From: Agapanthus africanus
Lineage: Eukaryota > Streptophyta > Magnoliopsida > Asparagales > Amaryllidaceae
Direction of reading: 5' to 3'
DNA: 64,000 nt
NCBI GenBank assembly: GCA_030015575.1
Contig: CM057344.1
Location: 593,720,410 to 593,784,409 of the forward strand
Shown here: piece by piece, positions 24,339-36,494 of the stretch
How positions within the stretch are numbered: position 1 is the first letter of the stretch
Layout: every line of letters begins with the position of its first letter
Program-made: the position numbers and the translations under genes
Notes under the pieces: generated by a model
Databases searched by the model: none
The model's input: the letters and a program-made list of their open reading frames with translations, nothing else
Told to the model about the DNA's origin: nothing

Positions 24339-26549
24339 TGTAGGGTTCCTAGGCACTCTCAAGAGGTCTCACAAGGCATCAACCATGCCAATTTCAAAAT
24401 TTAACGGTGCCGAGAAACCCTAATACGGATCGTTGGCTAGATGTTTAGGCGACAAAGCAAACTAGTTAACACTTAACTATAAGAATACGGAAATACAACC
24501 TTTGTAGATCCGGTCCTCCACCTCCACCGCTCCGTGATGAGGTCCTCTCCGCTGTCCAAATCAAATCCCGGGCTCTAGCGTCAGATTTATCGGAGAAAGA
24601 GCGGGCTAGGTCATCGACGACGTGCCGAAGATGATCTACGTCGAGGCATCGCTAGATCAAGCTCCAACTTCACCAAGTCTAGAAAACTTGTGAAGGAAAC
24701 ACACTCTACTACTTGGCAAGAGGTAGAGGATGAAGAAATAGGAAGTGGGTAGACTTTAGAATTGGATTTCTCACTCATTTTCATCAATCACCATTGATGA
24801 AGAAATGTTTTCTTCAATGAAGAAGATGAAGAAGAAGAAGCTAGTATTATGATAAGATAATTAAAATGAAAAGAAAAATGAATCCTTATCATAATTCCAA
24901 CCATAGTTAGGTGTAGAGAATAGACTAGGGTTAGTGAATGGTTAGGTTAAGGAGATGAAGACAAAATGGTCAAAGTTGAATGAAGCTTCAAGAAACTTCA
25001 TGAATCAATGCAACCATTTTGTTTTCTTTTCTCTTTATTAATCCAAAATAAATAGATAAATTAATGGATAAATAAATAAAAACCTAACCATATACTTAAC
25101 CATAGGTTTAATTCTTTACACTTAACCAAAGCAAACATGTATCATCAAACATGATACAATCAATTACACAAAAAGTATATCACATATACAATGTGCACAT
25201 CCGAGTGAGAATATCCATTTAAAGTGAACCAATACTAGTTAATGTAAAGTAATATATCAAATATATAATTATACATTAAATCATTAAATCAACACTTGAT
25301 TCAATCATCCGGTCATGTCGAACATAACCGACTAGTATTCAATGTATCGACTTATCGAATCAACGCTTGAATCGATAACTAGGTTATATCGCATACAACC
25401 ATTCGATACATTCATCGCGAGAATGGAATACGGTATCACATACACGTATTATTCTCGGTCCCGCACATATCTCATATGCGCTCCTATTTCGTTTCGCTTG
25501 AGCCAGGAAACCTCTGTGTAGGACTCTAAAGACTCGTCAATACACCGACAGCCGGTGATGATCATATCAATCACCCATAAGCCGCAAGCGGTCTGCCAAA
25601 CGTAACGGCCACCCGGGTATTGAGCGATCAGAAGATCGACGAGCAAGCCCGCTCACACTCCAGTAAATCCAACCAGTAACACTACCGTACAGTCCGGTCT
25701 GATCGTCTGATATGTCGCATATCTTGCCTATGGGTGGTAAACGTCAGACCCCAATAGCTCGATAAGTCGTGTCGATATGAGGTTTATAACAATTCGAGAA
25801 ACTACAGGTAACACTTACCAGTAAATCTCAGCAACCCTGGCCAGGGATTTCCTGTTATAGCCAATCGAACACAGCGCAACATCAACCCCCTATACCGGGA
25901 GAGACGAATCCCCTCCTATCGCTCATTTCCTCCATGTGACTCGGGACTGTACCCAAAAACCACCGTTTTGCACGCCCTCTTGGACGTGGTAAGATGGAAA
26001 TCAAAGCACAGTGGGAACCACATAAGACTCTATGACGATCTCGGGTCAACAGACTACTCTGTACCAGTGTCACCAGAGAACTGCCATCTGACGTAAGGTA
26101 TAATACCATCTGGGAGTTCTCGGCGAGTCCGTCCAGTGTACCCGGTCTCTACTGAGCACCCGTATATCATCTCTGATGTCAAACACTGATGGATATGGGA
26201 TCATCCATCGCCCATCTGTATGGGTCGAGAAGGTATACGCTAGTCTACTCTGGTATATCGATGCCCTGTCTCGATACACCCACGACTAGGGACTTTGAAG
26301 GATGTACTTATGGACTACCATGTCCCCACTAGTATGATCCGCATCATAGTCCAGGTAGTCAAGTACAGATCCTAAGGGCTTTACCAACATGTAACAGGGA
26401 GACAATCAGTGTACACGTTAAGGTAAAGAGTAACCAGATAGCATACTATCATGTCGAGCAAGAAAGTCCTCCCTATATATGTCCAAGCATCCACTACAAT
26501 ATACATCCTATGTATAGTAATGGATTCTAGGGCATACATATAACTAACA
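24339..26549 (-). repeat. C3 5' LTR
   Basis: 2211 bp and the same length as the 3' LTR, with about 20 substitutions and no visible indels between them. Confidence 0.92.
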
Positions 26550-26554
26550 CCACA

Positions 26555-26947
26555 CATGCGTAATCAGGCCTAGATCTAGGGTCACCTTGGTCTGCTAGAC
26601 AGCTCCTAACTAGGGCTAGAAATAGGACCTCAAACCGCCTCTTCACCGACACTTACGGCCAGGTAAGTGCCAGGTAAGTGGGAGGGAACCACAACAGTGG
26701 GCCTAATTAATAACCACTAGCCTAGACACACTTTCCTAGACACCGCAAGGTCAGGTTAGGATAAACGGCCGATGCCTATACTAGTCCTTTTCCTATTGAG
26801 CTCGAAGTCCTTAGGGCTGAGTCTAGTATTTTTCAACCCACTTTGTGTCAACCAAGTCAACCTTTACCACCTACATATGTTGATACCACTTCTTCAAGTC
26901 CTTCTGTCACTCCTAGGCCGATGTCCATTGCCGAGCATATTGCTCAA
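26555..26947 (-). other. Athila-like leader, part next to the primer site
   Basis: Non-coding continuation of the Athila-like element beyond C3. It matches in inverse orientation the plus-strand Tat leader at 5950-6140 (CTCCCACTTACCT, GGTGACCCTAG blocks). Confidence 0.6.
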
Positions 26948-26959
26948 TCAACGGCGCCA
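26948..26959 (-). other. Athila-like primer binding site, partial
   Basis: On the minus strand ATCAAA-TGGCGCCGTTGA. The first twelve bases match the Tat/Athila primer site and the LTR-end context matches that at 5245-5262 (ATCAAATAGCGCCATTG). The downstream CCGGGGA part is lost. Confidence 0.65.
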
Positions 26960-26961
26960 TT

Positions 26962-28930
26962 TGATTCGTATGTAAAAAACTATTTCTAAAAGATTTTAAA
27001 AAAGGAATTTTTAAAATCCTTTGCATCTGTAAGTAGATTTAATTTCTCGCCCTAGTGTAGATTTTAATTCTTTGCCCTAGGTAGATTTAATTTCATGCCC
27101 TAGGAACTTGTTTAGAGTTTAACTTTGGGGAAGGATTTTGAGAGATGGGATCTCTCATCCCTTTCTTACCCATAATACATTTTGAATAGGACTCCATGCA
27201 TACACGCACACACCGTGCCCTATGGCACCCTATCCCTCGAGGTAGCGGTGACACCGTAGTGTAAAGGCCCGGTTGCGCGCGTTTTCCATGGAGGTTAGGG
27301 TAAGGATCTCTAAAGGAAGGACAAGAATCTAGAGGAAGGAACACCTTCCCGAATGGATCTAATCCCCTTTATTGATAATTACCATAACTCCTCATAGATC
27401 TTCATTCGGGTATGAAAGCGTTGAGATTTACTTGCATTTCCAAACCATCCCTAAACTTAACCCTAGCAAGAATAGATCTAGATAATCATAGATAGATTAA
27501 TTTAGGTTTTTAGATTTAATAACCAATCCGAACACCCTTCGGAATTAACTCGTTAGCGCGACTAGGAGATTCACAACATTCCTGTGGACTGACCCGTACT
27601 CACCGGCTAGCTTCATGCGACGCCGTTCTTGATTGCGGTTTAGAAATAGTTTTCATATCATAATATTGCAGTTTATATTCCCCAATTTTTATTCGTTTTA
27701 TAATTAAACAGGTGCTTTTGACGCATGTCTGCTGCATGTTACAGTTTACTGGTTTTTGGAGCGAAAACAGTGAAAAAGACACAAGACAACAGAAAAGGGA
27801 CTTTTTACCAACAAATAGAAGGATCCTAATCAAGCCTAGACGAAGAACAGTGCAAGGTCCAAAATGTCAAAGCAAACGGTTAAAAGATCGCTACATGTTT
27901 TTCACTGAAAGAACTGGAGAAGAATAAGAAGCCAAACAGAGAAATGAGATGAAGAAATAACAAGCCCAGATAACTACAAACAAGCCCAGAAAAGATGGTG
28001 AGATGATCTCACCAAAGGGCCGCGGAACGGCGGCCCAAGCCCACTAATGCCGCGGTTCCGCGGCCATTTAAAGCCCGTGTCGGTGGAAACTTCTGGTGTC
28101 GGTGAGTCGGTGCGGGGGTTTTGATTTTTCGTGGGCATATCTGTAATTGCACATGCGCGAGACTCTGTAATCCTAATTTTCCCTGTTTACTTATAAATTG
28201 TAATCACAAGATTGTAAAGGCTATGCCTCTTTTCATTTTCACAAATTCAGATCTGTTCTGTATTCTTGCTTGGAGAGAGCCATCAATAAAAATTAGTAAG
28301 TTACTTTTAATTCTTTGTTTTAATTCTCTTTTAATTAGAATGTCTTTTAATCCCCTAATGAGCGAGTAATCTCCTCGCTTGTTAGGGTTAGCCTTAGGGA
28401 AAGGTTTGAGAGATGAGATCTCTCACCCCTTTCATGCCATTTCATACCTAAGAATTAGAACTCCATGCATGCACGCACACCCCGCTCCCTACGGCACCTT
28501 ATCCCTCGAGGTAATGGTGACACCGTAGTATAAAGGACCGGTTGCGCGTGTTTTCCATGGAGGTTAGGGTAAGGATCGATAAAGGAAGGACAAGAATCTA
28601 GAGGAAGAAACATCTTTCCAAAAGATTCTAATCCACTTCATTGATAATTACCATAACATCTAATAGATCTAAAATAAGGCATTGAAAGCGGTGAGGAAAC
28701 CTTTAATCTCCCAACTTCCCTTAAGCCTAACCCTAGCAAGACTTTAATTTAGATTAATTTAGTTTATTGATAGATCTAGGTTTTTTTAGATTTAATAAAT
28801 CAACCCAAACAACATTTGGAATCAACTCGTAAAAACACATTAAGATAATTACACATCTCTGTGGATCGATCCGTATTCACCGACTAGCTGCAAAGCGACG
28901 CCGTTTCTGATTACGGTTAACAAGTATTTT
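26962..28930. repeat. Rearranged Tat/Athila LTR-derived sequence
   Basis: The first about 35 bases (26962-26996) are the inverse 3' end of an LTR abutting the minus-strand primer site. From about 27010 the same kind of LTR sequence runs in plus orientation. Two direct copies of an R-U5-like segment follow, at about 27110-27640 and 28388-28915. Both contain CCATGCATgCACGCACAC, a CCCTCGAGGTA-type block, GGTTGCGCG and TTTTCCATGGAGGTTAGGG. Between them lie leader-like sequence and a GC hairpin (28019-28064). No ORF is credible. Confidence 0.6.
28019..28064 (+). other. Tat/Athila-type paired GC palindrome
   Basis: GCCGCGGAACGGCGGC (28019-28034) and GCCGCGGTTCCGCGGC (28049-28064) can pair along 16 bases with one mismatch. 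They lie in leader-like sequence between the two direct repeats. Confidence 0.7.
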
Positions 28931-28961
28931 TGGACTAAATCAGCGTTTTGGTTTCAGGAAC

Positions 28962-30567
28962 ATGGCAGACAGAAATCTGAAGGCGTACCAGAGGCGTGTT
29001 GATGACGCCGCTTTACTTGGAGTAATTTGTGGCATGCTGGAGAACCAGAAGCGGCAGACCGAGCTGAACCAGCGGCAAGCCGAAGCTTTTCAGGAAGGTT
29101 TGCGGACCGTCCAGCAGTCCGTAAACAATGTTGTGGCCAAACTAGTTGAGCGTGTGGGTACCGTGGCGGATTTCAGGAGACTTGGTCGTCCGTCTTTACT
29201 GGTCTGGAGGAGCCGTTGCCAGCGGAGCAGTGGCTGGTTGATACGGAGAATTTGCTCCTTGCGGCATAGATTCCAGAGGACAAGAGAGTGGATGTGGTAC
29301 GCATCCAATTAGTGGACTATGCCCGTGAATAGTGGCGTGTAGAAGAGACCCGCTTGCCCAAGCCGATCAGTTGGGCAGATTTTTCGAAGAGTTTCTTGGA
29401 GAAGTTCTTCCCGCAGACTGCACGGGAGGAAATGGAAGAAAAGTTTATCAGTTTGAAGCAGAACGGTGGATCCGTGGATGCGCATGCGGCTGAGTGGACA
29501 CGGCTCAGTCGATTTGCTGGACCTTTGGTGGCCAAAGAAGCTGATAGGGCATGAAGGTTTATGCGCTGTTTGGATGCGGACATCCAGAGGCATATTATAT
29601 CTCTGGGTTTGACCACCTTCTCACAAGTGCTTACAGCGGCTCGAGAGCACCAGAGCCTATCTATGAAGACTAGGGGTATGCAACAGCAAGCAGTTACAGT
29701 GCGGAAGCCGGCGTTTGCACCGAACCGAGCGCATGTACACAGAGGTATTCCGGTGAACCGACGTGGCGTTGTACCGATGAAGAAGCCCATCGTTGCTAAT
29801 CAGGGAAGGAGCGTGATTTGTGACTACTGCCATTTACCTGGACACGTGCAAAGGGAGTGTCGAAGAATGCAGGGACTCTGTTTGGTTTGTGGATCGGCGG
29901 ATCATACTATCAACGCTTGTCCGTCAAAACTTCGCACGAAAGATGATGTTCAGAGGCCACCGCAGAAGCAGTTTCAGGGACAGAAGCAGTTGACTCAGGG
30001 ACCCAATCAAGCTCGAGCCTTTACCCTGACGGCTGAAGAGGCCAAAGCTTCAGAGGAAGTTGTTTCAGGTATCCTACTTGTTCATGGTTTTCCCGCATTA
30101 GCTTTATTCGATTCTGGTGCATCCCATTGTTTTATGTTGTCCAAGTTTATTGCTACACACTCGATTCCTTGCATGACCTTATCTAGTTGTTGGGATATAC
30201 ACACTGGGAATAGGAAGATCATAGCTAGTAGAGAATGTAAGGATTGTTCAGTTGTTGTTTACGGACGGGAGTTGTTTGCAAATCCCTTGGTGATTGATAC
30301 CGGCAGTTATGAAGTTGTCTTGGGAATGGATTTTCTCGGCACTTTCCACGCTCACATTGATTGTAGGGCCAAGAAAGTGATTTTCCAGATTCCCGGACAT
30401 CCGGAGTTTACCTTTACTGGAGGAAGCAGTTCTGTCGGACCAGTCGAGTTTCGGGCTAGGCCGACAAACAATGTTCTTTCGTCAATGGAAGTGGATAAGG
30501 AGGAAGCGCCAGCTATAGTTCGAGATTTTATGGACATGTTCAAGGACATCTCAGGTTACCGCCAAAA
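28962..30567 (+). pseudogene. G1 gag and protease (Tekay type), broken
   Basis: Starts MADRNLKAYQRRVDD at 28962. The reading shifts frame near 29180, then runs on with TAG stops at 29267-29269 and 29330-29332 and a TGA at 29552-29554. The Gag domain covers FTGLEEPLPAEQWL through ISWADFSKSFLEKFFP. Two CCHC zinc knuckles (CDYCHLPGHVQREC and CLVCGSADHTINAC) lie at about 29818-29935. The protease carries the FDSGASHCF active site near 30107-30133 and the LGMDFLGTF block near 30320. The frame is the start of a single Gag-Pol polyprotein, as usual for chromoviruses, and is joined to RT by a one-base loss and a stop at 30568-30570. Confidence 0.85.
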
Positions 30568-30570
30568 TGA

Positions 30571-31959
30571 GATGTGGAGTTCGCGATCGATCTTTTTCCT
30601 GGTGCAGCGCCAATCTCTAAGGCGTACTATCCAATGGCACCAGTGGAGTTGGAAGAAGTCAAGAAGCAGGTTACTGAATTACTTGAGAAAGGTTGGATTC
30701 GCAGCAGTAATTCACCTTGGGGAGCACCAGTTCTTCTAGTCAAGAAGAAAGATGTCACAAGGAGGATGTGTATCAATTATCGAGAATTAAACCGGGTGAC
30801 TATTAAGAACAAGTACCCGATCCCTCGCATTGGCGAACTACTCGAGAAGCATAGTGGCGTTGGGGTATTCTCGAAGCTGGATTTGCGATCCGGATATCAT
30901 CAGGTCCGAGTTAAATCAGAAGATATTTGCAAGACTGCATTCCGAACTCGGTATGGACATTATGAGTATTTAGTGATGCCATTCGGAGTCAAGAATGCAC
31001 CGGCGATATTTATGGACTTGATGAGCCGAATTTTTTTACCATTCTTGTACCAGTTTATAGTGGTGTTCATCGATGATATTCTGGTCTACTCAAAAAATAT
31101 TGAAGAGCATGCGGAACACTTGAAGATCACGCTGCAGACATTGAGGCAAGAAAGATTGTATGGAAAGATGAGCAAGTGCAAGTTTTGGCTTGAAGAAGTG
31201 AAGTTTTTGGGTCATGTCGTATCTGGAGATGGAATCGTCGTCGATCCCGAGAAGATTGCAGCAGTTCGAGATTGGCCGATTCCGAAGAATGTAGCAGAGA
31301 TCAGAAGTTTTCTTGAACTTGCAGGATACTACAGAAGGTTCATGGAGAATTTTGCTCGTTTGGCTGAGCCTCTGACCAAGCTTACGCGCAAGGGAGTACC
31401 ATTCATATGGACGAATAAGTGTGCATTAGCTTTTGAGGTATTGAAGCAGAGATTGATAACCGCTCCTATTTTAACCGTACCAGACAGTTCCAGGGGATTG
31501 GTGATTCACAGCGACGCATCTGGGATAGGTTTGGGATGTGTTTTGATGCAGCATGGGAATGTTGTAGCTTACGCATCGAGACAGTTGAAGACCCATGAGA
31601 AGAATTACCCAACTCATGATTTGGAGCTAGCAGCTGTGATTTTCGCTTTGAAGATTTGGAGACACTACTTATTGGGCGAAAGGGTCGAAGTATTCACCGA
31701 TCAAAAAAACCTGAAGTATGTGTTCACACAGAAGGAGCTTAATATGAGGCAGTGTAGATGGTTGGAGCTGATGGCTGACTATGATCTTGATCTCAAGTAC
31801 CATCCGGGGAAAGTTAATGTTGTGCCAGATGCGCTTAGTCGGTTGCCAGCAATTCGGATGTTGACTGCACAGAAGGAGCTTATTGAAGACTTTCGGAGAC
31901 TCGATTTGGAGATTGTACTACCGCATTCTTCGGGACAGTTGATGCAGCTGCAAGTATAG
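30571..31959 (+). pseudogene. G1 reverse transcriptase and RNase H
   Basis: Ty3-type RT: the [20 protein letters not shown] block, [33 protein letters not shown], and the active site FIDD at 31066-31077 (intact). The tether and RNase H follow with the catalytic-type blocks [35 protein letters not shown] and [15 protein letters not shown]. The frame stays open for 461 codons but is closed from both sides: TGA at 30568-30570 before it and TAG at 31957-31959 after it. Both stops differ by one C-to-T change from an expected Arg or Gln codon; G2 still has CAG at the second site. The domain itself could be functional but is not expressed as a Gag-Pol fusion here. Confidence 0.88.
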
Positions 31960-33390
31960 TCGTCGTTGATCGAGAATATTAAAGCAGCGCAGTCGCAGGA
32001 CCCAACATTGCAAAAGTTTCGAGAACAAGTTGAAGCTGGACTTCGAACGGACTTGTTGATTCATGAAGATGGTTCGTTGTGTTATGGTGGCTGTTTGTGC
32101 GTGCCGAAAGGAGACATTCGTGAAGAAGTTATGAAGGAGGCGCACAGTTCCGTGTATTTCGTGCATCCAGGAGGCATGAAGATGTACCGTAATCTACGAC
32201 AACATTTCCGGTGGGAAGGCATGAAACGGGAGATTACCCGCTTTGTGGCGAAGTGCTTGGTGTGTCAGCAAGTTAAGGCTGAACATCAAAGGGTTGCTGG
32301 TTTATTGCAACTACTTCCGATTCCTCAATGGAAGTGGGAACATATAACCATGGATTTCGTGACGGCTTTACCACGGAGTCCAAAAGGCAACAATGCAGTT
32401 TGGGTGATAGTTGATCGATTGACCAAGGTAGCTCATTTCATACCATTTCGAGTTGGTCAATCAACGGAAGTGTTGGCGGAACGGTACATGCAGGAGATTG
32501 TAAGATTGCATGGAGTACCGGTGAGCATCGTGTCCGACCGTGACACCCGATTCTTATCGCACTTCTGTAGGAGTTTACAGGAAAGTTTAGGGACGCGATT
32601 GAAGTTTAACACAGCTTATCATTCTCAGACAGATGTCCAGTCGGAGAGAACGATCCAAACTCTTGAAGACATGTTAAGATCTTGCATGTTAGACTTCAAG
32701 GGTTCATGGGAGGATCATCTACACTTGGTGGAGTTTTCTTACAATAACAGCTTTCAGGAGACTATTCAGATTGCTCCATTTGAAGCGTTGTATGGTCGCA
32801 AGTGTCGTTCACCTGTTTGTTGGGACGATGTTGGAGAACGAAGATTGTTAGGACCGGATTTGATCGTGCAAACAATGGAGAAAGTTAATACTATTCGGAA
32901 TCATATGAAGGCAGCACAAGATCCGCAGAAGAGTTGGGCCGATACATCGAGAAGACCTCTAGAGTTCACTGTTGGTGATATTGTGTTCTTAAAGATATCA
33001 CCGACTAGAGGAGTGATTCGTTTTGGGAGTCGAGGCAATCTTAGTCCTCGATTCGTAGGGCCTTTCGAGATTTTGGAGCGTGTTGGAGAATTGGTTTATC
33101 GATTGGCTTTACCACAATCTTTGGCAAATGTTCATGACGTGTTTCATGTATCTCAACTCCGTAAGTATGTTCGAGATGAAACACACGTGCTATATCATTC
33201 AGAGCTGACTGTAAGAGAGAATTTGACCTATAAAGAACGATTGATGTCGATTGTTGATCGAAGAGAAAAGGTCCTTAAGAACAAGCTTATCCCTCTCGTA
33301 CTTGTTTCTTGGGGAAGTCGCTCGCACGGAGAATCTACTTGGGAACGAGAAGACGAGATTCGAAAGAAGTTTCCATACTTATTCTTGTAG
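31960..33390 (+). pseudogene. G1 integrase with chromodomain
   Basis: In frame with RT but separated from it by the TAG at 31957-31959; 474 codons remain open. The zinc-binding domain shows the H..H and KCLVCQQ cysteines (about 32130-32275). The catalytic triad D130, D191, E227 (counted from 31966) keeps the D-x35-E spacing; the residue after TD in AYHSQTD is Val where Gly is usual. The C-terminal part carries the GPFEIL..VYRLALP block and a chromodomain-like end (SIVDRREKVLKNK, ESTWEREDEIRKKFP). In Tekay elements this chromodomain is thought to direct integration to heterochromatin, which agrees with the setting here. Confidence 0.88.
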
Positions 33391-33460
33391 TTTCATGAGT
33401 GTTTATCTTTCTTTGTTCTTGGAATTTCGAGGACGAAATTCTTTTTATAGTTGGGTATAA
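33391..33460 (+). other. G1 3' untranslated region and purine tract
   Basis: TTTCGAGGACGAAATTC (33424-33440) and TTGGGTATAA (33451-33460) precede the LTR. This is the usual Tekay context, but the G-run of the polypurine tract is interrupted by TT. Confidence 0.7.
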
Positions 33461-36400
33461 TGTAACACCCTAGTTCATTCATACCAATTCCAGTTCTCGT
33501 ATTTCCTTAAATGTGGTAATTTCATGATTTATCGTGTTTTGGGTGCAAATAATATTTCACATTAGTATTGCATCCGATCCGACCCACTTGCTTGAAATTT
33601 GTTTGATTCATATTTATGAATTATCTTGACTTGTTATATAGACATGTACACTTTTATAAATACTGCATACTGCCATTTTATCTGGCATTACATCTTTTAC
33701 CATATAACATTTTAAGTCACGTAAAATATTTTAAAAATACATAACATGCCCTGCATGATACCCCTAGCCCCATGGTAGCATCCACACATCTTGTTCTCGT
33801 CCCGTTCAGTGAAACGGACGTGTTTGGATGGCTTCACGCACGTACGTGCATCCGTTCTTGGGGGTATGAATTTTCATTTCCCGAGCATTCATTTTGAATT
33901 TTGAACGTCGCATATATTTTTCATAATTTAAAACTGAATTTTTAGACCCGACCCGGGCGTGTTTTGGAATATTTTGTATACTGCCAAAATTCAAATTTTA
34001 TTTAATTAAATATCTTTAAAATATTAATCGACAGCTTTTAAAATTTCGTTACCTAACAAAAATATTTTTAGTTTAAATCAAAACCATTTTTTAAACAGAC
34101 CTCAGCTCTCTCTTTATCCCTCGTGGTCCCCACATTTTCCCCCACCAATCATCTCTTCCTCTCTCCTCTCTCTTCCCTTTCTCTCTCTCTCTCCCCGCGC
34201 TGTGTGTCTCTCTCTCCTTTCTCTCTCCCCTCGCACCCTTTTTCACACCTCTCGCGATTACTGTTCACACCTCGGATCACGTCACCTCCCCTCGAGTGTG
34301 GTCACCTCCCTTCACGAGACCCTCATATTTTCTCTCTCCCTCAACTTCCTCCTATATTCTCGTCTTCCTCTCCCTATAAAAACCCCGAGCCTCCTCACAT
34401 CAACTCATCACCACAAACGCCATCTCTCAAACCCTAACCCTAGACTTCCTTTGCCTTATCGACCTCCCCCTCGTCTCCTCTTCCTCCTCCTCGCCAACTC
34501 CTCCAGAGCAACCCCACTGCACCCGAGAACCCAGCACCACCACCTCGTCGCCGCCGACCACCTCATCTCGTCGCCACCTCCTTCCTCTCCTCCTCTTTTG
34601 ACCCCTATACACCTACAAATATAGTGAGCAATTCATTCCCTCCTCTTCTTCTGTTCTCTTTCTTTTTCCCTTTTCTTTACTTTCTTGATTTCTGTATTTC
34701 TGTAGTTCGCCGGAGCCGGGATCGACGCCGATGATCCAGACGACGTACCTTGACTGCGTGATCACCCTCGTGCGTTATTTGGACCCGTTCCGTGTACCGT
34801 GTGTGCGTCGTGACTTTTCGCCGACGTAGGACGTTCCGTATACATCCGTTCTTGTTCCGTCTAGGCAAGTTTATCTTGCTACATGCTACATTACTTTATA
34901 TGCATCTATTTTAATAATTATAACACTGGAATCCTAAAACATGCATCCCAAGTTCTCGTTTTACAGTTTTCCGACATCCGTATACATCCGTACGTATTAT
35001 TTTACATCTAGCGCATGCAAACCTATCTTGTTACATACTATATTACAATATACTGCACCCAATGGAATATTTACATCACATATTGCTTAGTTGTACATCC
35101 CACATTACCATTTTACAGTTTTACTGTTTTCGGATACCCGTTTGCATCCATCTCATTTAAAATATATATAACTGTATCTATAGATCACATTAACACATAA
35201 TACTGATGTTTTAACCCTCATGTTTAATAAAGTGCATCCTAATTAGTATTGGAACTATAAAAGTAACTCTAATTGATAATTGTGCATCCATATCATTAAT
35301 TTCATATCTATTTGCATACTATGCCGCATTATTTCATCTTTATTGTTATATTAGTACCCCATACTTGATTTTGTGCACCCATACTTACTACAGTTTGATT
35401 ATGAGCACCCGCTTGATACCCATGCACTACTGATATGACTTAATACATGTATCCTACTTGCATGATCTAATACACCATTAATTGACCTGACTTGATACTT
35501 GTACACTACTTGACATGACCTGATATATTACTACTTGACTTGTTACCTGATCCCGTTTCTAATGCCGACAATCCTGACCTGTTGTCCCGATGGACATATC
35601 CTGCTGTTTGTATAGACAAACCTGTTCCAGCTTGATTTCTGTGTTGGCATTAGTCTCAGATTTATCAATACCTGACTTGAACACATAACTTGGGGGTATG
35701 GGGAAATCAATGATGAAATCTGACTTGTAACTCGACAGTTCGATGCCTTTACTGATCAGTTTTACGGGCTAGGCCAGCCCCGGGATGATGCTGCTGACAT
35801 CATTCGTCTTTACATACTACCTTTTTACTGCCTAGCGGCACGTCTCGGATTCAGCCCGAGAGTCTTTGACCGTGGTCCCGGGCATGCACAGGATACTATT
35901 GAGTTACATCGACGATTTATCAAATTGATTTCAAAGACTTGTGAGGAGTTAACCCAGTAGACCAGTTTAGATTACTCACTGCACGTCACCTGTGCCTTTA
36001 CTCTTCACTGTCCTTATTTATGTTACTGTTATACCTCATTTACCGTTCATACTCGTACCCGCATGTCTTGCTACTCCTTGATTTTATTATTGTTTGATAT
36101 TATGACGCGCTGACGTCTGGGTTTTGCATGGCCCAGATCCTTTACCTTTGCTGCAGGCCGAGCAGGAGTATTTCAGTCAACAGGCCGAGCAGTGAGGCCC
36201 TGTTATTAGTTTAGTTTAGTTTCCTTTCAGTATTTTCATTCCTGATGTGAGCCCGCATTATGGGACATACATTCCAGTTTATTATTGTATTGGATCTTTT
36301 TGCTTCCGCATTATTTTATTTCATGACTCGTTTATTCTGGCTTATGGACATGTGTTTGATAGTTTATTACTGTTCTTGATATCTTTACAGCCGTAATGTG

Positions 36401-36489
36401 ACTGTGGAGGGATATTTCCTATCCACAGGTAGTATGGTTGGCTCTGTCACGTGTCTATCTTAGCGCACTTTGGGAAGCGGGGCGTGACA
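33461..36489 (+). repeat. G1 3' LTR
   Basis: 3029 bp, TGTAAC..GTGACA, followed by the ACAAT target duplication. The TATA box is at 34374-34383 after a CT-rich tract (34147-34225) that differs in length from the 5' LTR copy. Confidence 0.93.
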
Positions 36490-36494
36490 ACAAT

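Larger units (their letters stand above)
16173..26549 (-). mobile_element. C3: Ty1/copia element with young LTRs and dead pol
   Basis: Minus-strand element bounded by two 2211-bp LTRs (16173-18383 and 24339-26549). The imperfect target duplication is CTACA (16168-16172) versus CCACA (26550-26554). A primer site on the minus strand lies at 24325-24337 and a purine tract next to the 3' LTR at 18384-18398. The LTRs differ at about 20 positions by eye (about 1 per cent), yet pol (18399-21160) is full of stops, frameshifts and losses. There is no gag ORF; the 3.2-kb leader carries repeats and hairpins shared with C1 and C2. The LTR is the same family as that of C2. Confidence 0.9.
10782..26959 (-). 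mobile_element. Athila-like Ty3 element encoding gag-protease only
   Basis: Minus-strand element inside the G1 leader. From its 5' side (right): primer site (26948-26959), leader (26947 to 15967, interrupted by copia C3), gag (15966-13970, decayed), protease plus PR-RT linker (12373-10949, with solo LTR S1 between gag and protease), then directly a purine-rich 3' signal (AAGTTTGGGGGTAT, 10782-10795). RT, RNase H and integrase are absent although the gag-PR frame is long, so it looks non-autonomous. Neither LTR is intact: the 5' LTR is rearranged beyond 26962 and the 3' LTR was not found. Confidence 0.75.
7055..36489 (+). mobile_element. G1: Tekay/Del-type Ty3 element with nested insertions
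   Basis: Full-length plus-strand element bounded by TGTAAC...GTGACA LTRs (7055-10077 and 33461-36489) and a perfect 5-bp target duplication ACAAT (7050-7054 and 36490-36494). A tRNA-Met type primer site lies at 10087-10100. Gag, PR, RT, RH, INT and chromodomain lie in one series at 28962-33390. About 18 kb of the interior (roughly 10.5-28.9 kb) is later insertions: the Athila-like element, solo LTR S1 and copia C3. Tekay elements are known for LTRs of several kilobases, consistent with the 3.0 kb here. Confidence 0.92.
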
